A DNA stretch of 5,384 nt from contig CAYSBA010000110.1 in the NCBI GenBank assembly GCA_964429075.1, positions 1 to 5,384 of the forward strand, read 5' to 3'. The DNA comes from CAYSBA01 sp964429075 [NCBI: uncultured bacterium]. GTDB lineage: Bacteria > CAYSBA01. This document shows positions 1-5,384 of the stretch, piece by piece (the stretch's first letter is position 1; every line of letters starts with the position of its first letter). The notes beneath the pieces are model-generated. The model was not told the origin of the DNA. It made no database searches and saw nothing but the letters and a program-made list of their open reading frames with translations. A program made the translations under genes and the position numbers.

Positions 1-55
1 TACCCTGTTTCGGCAATATGGATTAAAAAAGATAAAATTGACAGTATTTTTATAG
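1..55 (+). CDS. possible 3' end of an upstream gene (partial, frame uncertain)
   Basis: Two forward frames are open from the left edge. One ends at TAG 53-55 with tail TLFRQYGLKKIKLTVFL; the other ends at TAA 61-63 with tail YPVSAIWIKKDKIDSIFIVC. The first contains a T-x-F-x-x-Y-G pattern that loosely recalls the C-terminal region of apolipoprotein N-acyltransferase (Lnt), which I recall lying next to prfB in some deltaproteobacteria. Fewer than 20 residues are available, so neither frame nor function can be fixed. It is listed because the space before prfB is short and an upstream co-directional gene is plausible. Confidence 0.25.
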   Translation, partial: TLFRQYGLKKIKLTVFL

Positions 56-66
56 TCTGTTAATCT
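38..66 (+). promoter_or_regulatory. candidate sigma-70-type promoter for prfB
   Basis: A perfect TTGACA (38-43) is followed after 17 bases by TAATCT (61-66). The second box matches the -10 consensus at only three of six positions, but these are the three most conserved ones (T1, A2, T6). Transcription would start around 72-75, at or next to the prfB ATG (75), which would leave almost no 5' leader. TATAGT at 51-56 is a better -10 by sequence but has no -35 at a sensible distance. The site may overlap the end of an upstream gene. This is a pattern match only. Confidence 0.3.
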
Positions 67-74
67 GTCTTGAT

Positions 75-1212
75 ATGAAGGATCAAAAGAAGGATCAGAT
101 AAGAATAAGGGCACATATAGAAGAGCTTATTGCAGGCCAGAAGAGACGTTTTCAGGAATTAAGGGGGTTTCTTTGACATCAGGGGGTTAGAACAAAAGCT
201 ATCTGAGATTAACGAGAGGTTACAACAGCCAGAATTCTGGAATAATCTTAATAAGGAGAACAAAGAAATTTTAAGGACCAAATCGAGGCTTGAGGACATC
301 TTGAACAGATATAAGGCCATAGAGAAGATATTAAATGATGCAGGCGAGATGTATGCGCTTATAAACGAAGAGGAGAGTGATGAGCTTCTTGAAGATATTG
401 AAAAGATGCTAATAGACAATCAGAAAGATCTCGACAAGCTTTATATAGAAAATCTGATGTCCGATAAAATGGATAGAAAAAATGCAATATGCACGATCAA
501 TCCAGGTGCTGGCGGAACAGAGAGTCAGGATTGGGCTATGATGCTATATAGAATGTATGTTCGCTGGGCCGAGAAGATGGGATTTGAGGTACAAATGATG
601 AATCTACAGTATGGAGATGAAGCAGGGATAAAAGAGGCTACTTTCCTTGTTAAAGGGGAGTATGCGTACGGTTATCTGAAGAATGAAATGGGGGTGCACA
701 GACTTGTCAGGATATCTCCCTTTGATGCAAGTAAAAGGAGGCACACCTCTTTTGCAAGCGTTACCGTAATACCCGAAATGGATGATGAGCTTCAGATCGA
801 GATCAAAAAGGAAGATCTCAGGATCGATACCTTCAGATCGAGCGGTGCCGGTGGTCAACATGTAAATGTGACAGATTCTGCAGTAAGGATCACCCATATA
901 CCGACAGGGCTTGTTGTAACCTGTCAGAGCGAGCGCTCACAACATCAGAACAAGGCTATGGCAATGAAGATCCTCAAAAACAGATTATATCAGCTTGAAA
1001 AGGAAAAGAAGGATAAAGAACTTGCAGAGAAGATAGGTAGTAAAAAAGAGATTGGTTGGGGTAATCAGATACGATCTTATGTCCTTCACCCATACAGGAT
1101 GGTGAAAGATCACAGGACTGGTTATGAGGTAGGAAACGCCGATGCAGTACTGGATGGAGAATTGCTCGAGTTTATTAAGGCAAACCTAATAAAAAATGCT
1201 AAGGGAGGCTGA
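75..1212 (+). CDS. prfB: peptide chain release factor 2 (RF2), expressed by programmed +1 frameshift
   Basis: RF2 recognises UGA and UAA in the ribosomal A site and triggers release of the finished peptide. The gene is read as 75-173 joined to 175-1212: 33 codons to an in-frame TGA (174-176), then a +1 slip on CTT into the main frame, giving 378 residues (E. coli RF2 has 365). In full-length numbering I see the N-terminal helical domain (about 34-130), the INPGAGGTESQDWA block (141-154), the stop-codon-reading SPF tripeptide (214-216) and the catalytic GGQ (259-261) within SGAGGQHVN. SPF identifies RF2 rather than RF1. The residue aligned with E. coli 246 is Ser (255), not the Thr of strain K-12. 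ATG 75 is the only ATG/GTG/TTG in the zero frame after TGA 39-41, and it has no clear Shine-Dalgarno. Starting at TTG 301 would remove about 75 conserved residues. The phosphatase gene follows after 2 bases. Confidence 0.97.
162..177 (+). promoter_or_regulatory. prfB: prfB programmed +1 frameshift site
   Basis: The zero frame reads AGG GGG TTT CTT TGA C. It has all the parts of the classical RF2 site: an internal Shine-Dalgarno-like AGGGGG (162-167), three bases of spacing to the slippery CTT (171-173), and TGA followed by C (174-177), a poor termination context. The layout matches E. coli prfB apart from TTT replacing TAT. When RF2 is scarce, the ribosome pauses at UGA and slips +1 onto UUU, restoring the RF2 frame; when RF2 is plentiful, it terminates. 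The frame before the site runs from ATG 75, and the frame after it stays open to 1212, as this mechanism requires. Confidence 0.95.
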
Positions 1213-1214
1213 AT

Positions 1215-2456
1215 ATGCTTTTTAGAGCAATTGGTAAGACCGATGTAGGTATCAAAAGAGGTCATAATGAAGATGCAATCTATATCAACAATGGCATAGG
1301 ACTGTTTATTGTCGCTGATGGTATGGGTGGTCATGCGGCTGGTGAGGTTGCAAGTGATCTCTGTATTAAAGAATTTGCAAGGGTTGTGGAAGAGGGGCTT
1401 TCTGCAAATGGTAATGATATAGAAAAGCTACTTTTTTCGGCTGTTGAGGCTGCCAATACCAAGGTGTATGAGGTGAGTCAGGAGGATGAAACAAAAAGAG
1501 GTATGGGGACAACCCTGTGCGCCCTCTTCTTACACAATGAGTATGCATACATAACCCACGTTGGTGATTCGAGAATTTATCTGTTTAGAGATGGGGAAAT
1601 AAAACAGTTGACTGTAGATCATTCTCTAATAAATGAGCAACTCAGGCTTGGACTCATTACGAAAGAGGAGGCTGAAAAGGCTACGTATAGAAATGTAATT
1701 ACAAGGGCTGTAGGTATACAACCTGCTGTAACACCCGATATCTTCAAATTGAAGTTGTTACCTAAAGACAGGTTTATCATCTGTTCAGATGGTCTTAGTG
1801 ATTATTTGAAAGCACCCAACGATCTTGTTCCACATATAAACAGGCACGATTCACCAGAATCCCTGGTTGGCGCACTCATATCATTCGCAAATGAAAAGGG
1901 TGGCAAAGACAATATATCTGTCATTGTGGTTGATTATCTTGAAGAGGAGGAGAAACCTGCTCATTTGAGGACAAGAAGGGAATACAGAACACTTGGTAGT
2001 CTCGATCTCTTTAAGCATCTCAATTTTAGAGAAACAACATTGCTCCTGAACATTGCTGAAGAAAGGACCTTTAAAAGAGATGAAATTATATTGAAAGAAG
2101 GAGAATCTGGTTCTACGATGTATGTTGTTGTTCAGGGAAGGTGTTCTGTATTAAAGGGGACAACAAAGATAGGTGAGATAGTTGAGGGGAGCTATTTTGG
2201 AGAGATGGCCCTTGTGGATAATTCACCCAGATCAGCAACAGTAGTTGCAGATACAGATACTGTCTGTCTCTGTTTTGACAGGAAAGAGCTGTTCACACTG
2301 ATGCGATCTCAGCCTAATATTGCTGTGAAACTATTGTGGAATATAGCTCAGGTACTATCATTCAGATTGAGAAAAGCGGATGCACAACTACAAGATGCTA
2401 AAGACAGCTTTGATGTGCTTGATCCTACTGATATGACATATCTTTTAGGAGAATGA
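1215..2456 (+). CDS. PP2C-family Ser/Thr protein phosphatase with C-terminal cyclic-nucleotide-binding domain
   Basis: This predicted cytoplasmic phosphatase removes phosphate from Ser/Thr residues using two metal ions. Residues about 1-242 are a complete PP2C domain with RGHNEDA (15-21), VADGMGGHAAGE (33-44), THVGDSR (114-120), SDG (191-193) and GGKDN (229-233). The expected metal-site acids are present: E19/D20, D35, D118, D192 and D232. An acidic then basic linker (about 243-258) leads to a cNMP-binding domain (about 262-385). Its phosphate-binding cassette, YFGEMALVDNSPRSATV (327-343), keeps the Glu (330) and Arg (339) that contact cyclic nucleotide in CRP and PKA-type domains. No transmembrane segment or DNA-binding domain is evident, so it is not a CRP-like regulator. 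ATG 1215 has GGGAGG at 1203-1208, 6 bases upstream. It starts 2 bases after prfB and ends 1 base before the next gene. Cyclic-nucleotide control of activity is inferred from the fusion; substrates and any partner kinase are unknown. Confidence 0.93.
   Translation: MLFRAIGKTDVGIKRGHNEDAIYINNGIGLFIVADGMGGHAAGEVASDLCIKEFARVVEEGLSANGNDIEKLLFSAVEAANTKVYEVSQEDETKRGMGTTLCALFLHNEYAYITHVGDSRIYLFRDGEIKQLTVDHSLINEQLRLGLITKEEAEKATYRNVITRAVGIQPAVTPDIFKLKLLPKDRFIICSDGLSDYLKAPNDLVPHINRHDSPESLVGALISFANEKGGKDNISVIVVDYLEEEEKPAHLRTRREYRTLGSLDLFKHLNFRETTLLLNIAEERTFKRDEIILKEGESGSTMYVVVQGRCSVLKGTTKIGEIVEGSYFGEMALVDNSPRSATVVADTDTVCLCFDRKELFTLMRSQPNIAVKLLWNIAQVLSFRLRKADAQLQDAKDSFDVLDPTDMTYLLGE
2447..2452 (+). promoter_or_regulatory. 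ribosome binding site fixing the GTG start of the M24 peptidase
   Basis: AGGAGA lies 5 bases before GTG 2458, inside the last codons of the phosphatase gene. It supports the GTG as the true start. With the phosphatase stop at 2454-2456, it implies translational coupling of the two genes. Confidence 0.75.
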
Positions 2457-2457
2457 A

Positions 2458-3570
2458 GTGGCTAATATACTGATATGGGATAGTCCTGAGAAAAATAGTG
2501 ATCTGTTATACACAACCGGTTTTTATGCACCCGATCCTGTATTGTTTGTTTCAAAAGGCCCGAACCAGTATCTCTTTGTAAGTGATCTGGAATTTGGCAG
2601 GGCAAAGAAGGAGTCAAGAAACACAGAGGTCATTAGGCTCAGCAGGGTGTTTAAAAATGATCCTCCAGTAAGCATATCCGAGACAATCTACAGGGTTCTT
2701 ACCTGGTTGAAGATAAAGAAGGTAAGGGTTCACTGGACATTTCCTGGTGGAATAAGCGATTTCCTCAGGCAAAAAAAGATCTCTTTACAAACTGTAAATG
2801 GGATGCTTTACCCTGAAAGGGCTATAAAAAAACCGCATGAGATAAAAAAGATAAGGGAACAACTAAAGGTAGCACAACAGGCCATCTCCATAGTAGAGGA
2901 CATCCTTGCCAGATCAGAGATAAGAAAGGATTCTGTCTACTACAGAGGTAAAAGGCTGAGTTGTGAATATCTGAAACAGCAGGTTCACAAATTCTTTGTT
3001 TCCAAAGATTGTACCTTTTCTCAGAGTATAATATCAACAGGCAGACAGACTGCAGAACCACACAATTTTGGGTCAGGATACATTGTCCCGGAATCACCTG
3101 TTGTGGTTGATCTATTCCCGAGGTCTCTAAAACACTTTTACTGGGGTGATATAACAAGGACCTTTTTTGTTGGTGAACCGACTGCCAGCTTTGTTGATCT
3201 TTATGATGCAGTAAAGAGTGCACAGGAAAAGGCAATCTCGATGATTAAAGAACGGATTACCACCTCTAAACTACACAAGACCATATTAGAGGAATTCAAA
3301 AAGAGGGGATTTAAGAACAAGGTAACAGATAGGGGTCCTGCTGGTTTTATCCATAATACAGGGCATGGACTCGGGCTCGATATACATGAATACCCAAGAA
3401 TTGGTAAATCAACAATTAGATTACGAAAGGGCCATGTTGTTACTGTGGAGCCAGGCCTGTACTACCCTGATATGGGAGGTGTTCGAATAGAAGATGTGGT
3501 CCATGTTCAAAAAAATGGATGCAAGGTGCTTACAGATTATCCCAAATCTCCTGTGCCACAAAAATGGTAA
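2458..3570 (+). CDS. M24-family metallopeptidase (Xaa-Pro aminopeptidase/dipeptidase-like)
   Basis: A 370-residue creatinase-fold metallopeptidase, probably cytoplasmic, expected to cleave peptides with proline at position 2. Residues about 1-125 form a diverged creatinase-type N-terminal domain; about 128-365 are the pita-bread catalytic domain. The dinuclear metal ligands appear complete: D218 (VVVDLFPR), D231 (WGDITRTF), H303 (HNTGHGLG), E331 (TVEPGLYY) and E345 (VRIEDVV). His202 (EPHNFG) and His310 (DIHEYP) match the catalytic histidines of aminopeptidase P-type enzymes. The two metal Asp residues are 13 apart rather than the usual 11, so there is a two-residue insertion in this loop. E. 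coli PepP is longer (about 440 residues). No signal peptide is visible. Methionine aminopeptidase is unlikely given the N-terminal domain. The exact specificity (PepP or PepQ type) cannot be read from sequence, so no symbol is given. The GTG start is supported by AGGAGA upstream. Confidence 0.9.
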   Translation: MANILIWDSPEKNSDLLYTTGFYAPDPVLFVSKGPNQYLFVSDLEFGRAKKESRNTEVIRLSRVFKNDPPVSISETIYRVLTWLKIKKVRVHWTFPGGISDFLRQKKISLQTVNGMLYPERAIKKPHEIKKIREQLKVAQQAISIVEDILARSEIRKDSVYYRGKRLSCEYLKQQVHKFFVSKDCTFSQSIISTGRQTAEPHNFGSGYIVPESPVVVDLFPRSLKHFYWGDITRTFFVGEPTASFVDLYDAVKSAQEKAISMIKERITTSKLHKTILEEFKKRGFKNKVTDRGPAGFIHNTGHGLGLDIHEYPRIGKSTIRLRKGHVVTVEPGLYYPDMGGVRIEDVVHVQKNGCKVLTDYPKSPVPQKW

Positions 3571-3574
3571 AATC

Positions 3575-3592
3575 AGTCTCTTCAAAGAGGCT
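3575..3592 (+). other. intergenic hairpin between the M24 peptidase and batA
   Basis: AGTCTCT (3575-3581) and AGAGGCT (3586-3592) can form a 7-bp stem (one G-U pair) around a UCAA tetraloop, 4 bases after the peptidase stop. It is followed by TAACATAATTA, not a run of T, so it is not a good intrinsic terminator. It could be a weak terminator, an RNA-stability element, or chance. The 57 bases between the peptidase stop and ATG 3628 hold no convincing promoter. Confidence 0.35.
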
Positions 3593-3627
3593 TAACATAA
3601 TTACACAAAATATTGTCAAAAATAACT

Positions 3628-4626
3628 ATGTTTAGACTACAAAATCCCCTTTTTATGATAATGATTGTATTAATATTACCACCCCTTTATCGACTAATTT
3701 TCAGAAGGGGGATGAGGAGTAGTTTTGCAATTTCGTCAGCTGAAATCTACCGTCATTCTGGTAATAATATATCGATATTATTAAAAAAGGCCTTTTCATA
3801 TCTTAGAATAGTTGCATATATTGCTCTTGTAGTAGCCATTTCTGGCCCACAGAGGGCCAAAAACCTTGGCAGGACAGTGCATACAAAGGGCATAGATATG
3901 GTCCTTGTCCTTGATATTTCCACCAGTATGCTGGCCGTTGATTTCAGGCCTAAAAACAGGATAACAGCTGCAAAAGAGGTTATCTCTCAGTTTCTTGATA
4001 CACGAAAATCTGACAGGGTAGGACTTGTCGTATTTGCTGGCGAGGCATATGTGCAGTGTCCACTTACACTTGATTATGACATAATAAAAGAACTTCTTGA
4101 TGGTGTGGAGCCCGGTAACATAAAGGATGGCACTGCAATCGGGGATGCCCTGGTTACGGCACTTAATAGGCTAAAGGATTCTAAGGCAAAGAGCAAGATT
4201 ATTGTACTTATAACAGATGGGGCAAACAACGCAGGTTCAGTTTCACCAGAAAAGGCAGCTGAAATTGCAAAGTCTATGAATGTGGAAGTATTTACAATTC
4301 AGGTAGGAAAGGGAGGAAAGGTGCCCTATCCTGTGGGAAAAGACCTTTTTGGCAGGAAAGTGTATCAGAAGGTAGAGATACCTGTAAATCCGGATATCCT
4401 TAAGATGATAGCAAAGACAACCGGTGGTAAGTTTTATCTCTCTACTGATAAAAAGAAGTTGAAAGATGATTTTGCAGATATAATAGATCATATGGAAAAG
4501 ACAAGATATTCCTCATTTACCATCCTTGCAGACTACATCGAGCTCTTTCCATATCCCCTGGGCATATTTCTGCTTCTTGCTCTTTTTGAGTTTTTATTGA
4601 GCAACACAAGGTTGAGGTCGGTATAG
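3628..4626 (+). CDS. batA: BatA-like membrane-anchored von Willebrand factor A protein
   Basis: BatA proteins (Bacteroides aerotolerance family) are inner-membrane proteins with a vWA metal-binding domain, usually encoded with BatB; their molecular role is poorly defined. From ATG 3628 the protein has 332 residues: an N-terminal hydrophobic segment (about 8-23) after the typical FxxPLF-type start, a second membrane segment (about 60-73), a vWA domain (about 88-290) and a C-terminal membrane segment (about 307-325). The MIDAS motif is intact: DISTS from D96, T169 (KDGTAIGD), and D197 (ITDGANN). The loop with VPYP and the TGGKFYLSTD element near the end of the domain are typical of BatA. The start is uncertain: an in-frame TTG at 3613 would add five residues, and neither start has a clear Shine-Dalgarno. 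ATG 3628 is preferred because it gives the family-like N-terminus. The stop TAG overlaps the batB GTG by one base. Confidence 0.88.
   Translation: MFRLQNPLFMIMIVLILPPLYRLIFRRGMRSSFAISSAEIYRHSGNNISILLKKAFSYLRIVAYIALVVAISGPQRAKNLGRTVHTKGIDMVLVLDISTSMLAVDFRPKNRITAAKEVISQFLDTRKSDRVGLVVFAGEAYVQCPLTLDYDIIKELLDGVEPGNIKDGTAIGDALVTALNRLKDSKAKSKIIVLITDGANNAGSVSPEKAAEIAKSMNVEVFTIQVGKGGKVPYPVGKDLFGRKVYQKVEIPVNPDILKMIAKTTGGKFYLSTDKKKLKDDFADIIDHMEKTRYSSFTILADYIELFPYPLGIFLLLALFEFLLSNTRLRSV
4614..4618 (+). promoter_or_regulatory. ribosome binding site for the batB GTG start
   Basis: GAGGT lies 7 bases before GTG 4626, inside the last codons of batA. Together with the TAGTG stop/start overlap (4624-4628), it supports this GTG as the batB start and coupled translation of the pair. 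Confidence 0.6.
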
Positions 4627-5384
4627 TGCGCTTTTTAAATCCACAATGGCTGTTTATATCGATAGGCTTTTTTTTAGCAGGGATAATTCTTATAATACTA
4701 AGAATTTCATGGGTCTCCAAAGTTGTCGATAGGCTTGCTGTCAAAAAGGACATAAAAACAACACTCTTTTTTAATACAAAAACAACAATATTTTTAAATG
4801 AGATATTACTATTTGGTTCAATCCTCTTGGGTATTCTGGGGCTTTCCAGACTCCAATTTAAAAAGGGTGCCATACTTTCAAAAAATATGGTTTCAAGTCA
4901 TATCTTGATGCTTGATCTTTCCATGAGTATGCTCGCACAGGATATAAAACCGTCGAGGCTTATGGCAGCAAAGGTAGCGCTGATGAATCTGATATCAAAC
5001 ATGCGTGGTAACAGATTTGCGCTTGTTACCTTTTCTGGTGAGAGCTTTGTGCAGTGCCCCTTTACAACCGATAGTGCCATACTTGATATGTTTATAAATA
5101 GGGCGTCAGTGAGGGATATGGCTGTACCCGGGACCTCTCTATCCAGAGCACTGAATACTGCCTTATTTCTGGCCAGAAAGGACAGTGAGAAAACGGGTGC
5201 AGTACATGATATAATACTATTTTCAGATGGCGAAGATCATGATCAGGGACTAATAGATGTTCTTAAAGAACTTAAGAAGAATAAAATAGTTGTATATACA
5301 GTTGGTGTCGGTACAAAGACAGGTGCACCGATCCCACTCAACAATGATTCAGGAAATGTAAAATATAAAACCTACAAAGGTCAT
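4626..5384 (+). CDS. batB: BatB-like membrane-anchored von Willebrand factor A protein (3' end beyond window)
   Basis: A forward frame from GTG 4626 stays open for 253 codons to the window edge. The protein starts MRFLNPQWLF, has two membrane segments (about 8-25 and 55-74), and then a vWA domain from about residue 92. The MIDAS residues are all present: DLSMS from D97, T170 (VPGTSLS), and D201 in FSDGEDHD. The SDGEDH and GAPIPL (233-238) elements are typical of BatB rather than BatA. VTFSGESFVQCPFTTD (134-149) closely parallels VVFAGEAYVQCPLTLD in the preceding BatA, consistent with an old tandem duplication. The missing part should include the end of the vWA domain and a C-terminal membrane segment; many BatB proteins also carry TPR repeats there, which cannot be judged here. 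The start is fixed by GAGGT upstream and the one-base overlap with batA. Confidence 0.9.
   Translation, partial: MRFLNPQWLFISIGFFLAGIILIILRISWVSKVVDRLAVKKDIKTTLFFNTKTTIFLNEILLFGSILLGILGLSRLQFKKGAILSKNMVSSHILMLDLSMSMLAQDIKPSRLMAAKVALMNLISNMRGNRFALVTFSGESFVQCPFTTDSAILDMFINRASVRDMAVPGTSLSRALNTALFLARKDSEKTGAVHDIILFSDGEDHDQGLIDVLKELKKNKIVVYTVGVGTKTGAPIPLNNDSGNVKYKTYKGH

Noticed and set aside
174-176. In-frame TGA as a sequencing error, pseudogene break or selenocysteine codon
   Set aside because: The surrounding AGGGGG, CTT TGA C context and exact frame relation are those of the known prfB frameshift site, and the downstream frame is different (+1), which selenocysteine insertion would not explain.
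301-303. TTG 301 as the start of prfB
   Set aside because: The frame is open and RF2-like upstream to 175, and the frameshift signal explains how it is reached; starting here would delete most of the N-terminal domain.
604-897. 97-codon open frame on the minus strand within prfB
   Set aside because: It is antisense to the conserved SPF and GGQ region of RF2 and has no recognisable motif.
1998-2369. The cNMP-binding domain as a separate CRP-type transcription factor
   Set aside because: It is in one continuous frame with the PP2C domain, has no internal start signal that I can see, and lacks a C-terminal helix-turn-helix.
2822-3235. 137-codon open frame on the minus strand
   Set aside because: It lies wholly inside the M24 peptidase, whose catalytic residues span the region; its translation shows no recognisable domain and is low-complexity in character.
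3596-3601. CATAAT as a -10 box for a batA promoter
   Set aside because: There is no TTGACA-like -35 at 16-18 bases upstream, and the region is simply AT-rich.
4517-4873. 118-codon minus-strand open frame across the batA/batB junction
   Set aside because: Both forward genes are well supported here and the antisense translation looks like a shadow of their codons.
3628-5384. batA and batB as a recent tandem duplication or a misassembly
   Set aside because: They share the vWA plan and a similar FAGEAYVQCP/FSGESFVQCP stretch, but the surrounding sequences differ strongly and each carries its own family signature, so this is the usual ancient BatA/BatB pair.

Overview
The window is a dense, one-strand (+) block of bacterial chromosome. 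It holds four complete protein-coding genes, a fifth that runs off the right edge, and a scrap of a possible upstream gene at the left edge. It is AT-rich by eye, with heavy use of ATA (Ile) and AGA/AGG (Arg) codons. I see no tRNA, rRNA, CRISPR array, insertion sequence or phage feature. The gene mix is RF2 with its frameshift switch, a PP2C phosphatase joined to a cyclic-nucleotide-binding domain, an M24 peptidase and a BatA/BatB pair. This suggests a Gram-negative bacterium of the broad Desulfobacterota/Nitrospirota kind, but that placement is inference and cannot be settled from this window.

Layout: (1) bases 1-74 hold the possible tail of an upstream gene and a candidate promoter. (2) Bases 75-1212 are prfB, peptide chain release factor 2. 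It is read through a programmed +1 frameshift at an in-frame TGA (174-176), so the true gene is longer than the open frame starting at 301. (3) Bases 1215-2456 are a PP2C-type Ser/Thr phosphatase with a C-terminal cNMP-binding domain. (4) Bases 2458-3570 are an M24 (Xaa-Pro peptidase-like) metallopeptidase with a GTG start. (5) After a 57-base gap containing a small hairpin comes batA (3628-4626, or from TTG 3613). (6) batB starts at a GTG that overlaps the batA stop by one base and continues past the end of the window.

PrfB, the phosphatase and the peptidase are separated by only 1-2 bases and the latter two have good Shine-Dalgarno sites, so they look like one transcription unit. BatA and BatB are probably translationally coupled membrane-anchored von Willebrand A proteins. 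The hairpin before batA may mark a sub-operon boundary. RF2 autoregulation is well understood. The regulatory logic of the phosphatase is the less familiar part: it looks like a phosphoprotein phosphatase controlled by a cyclic nucleotide, with no partner kinase visible.
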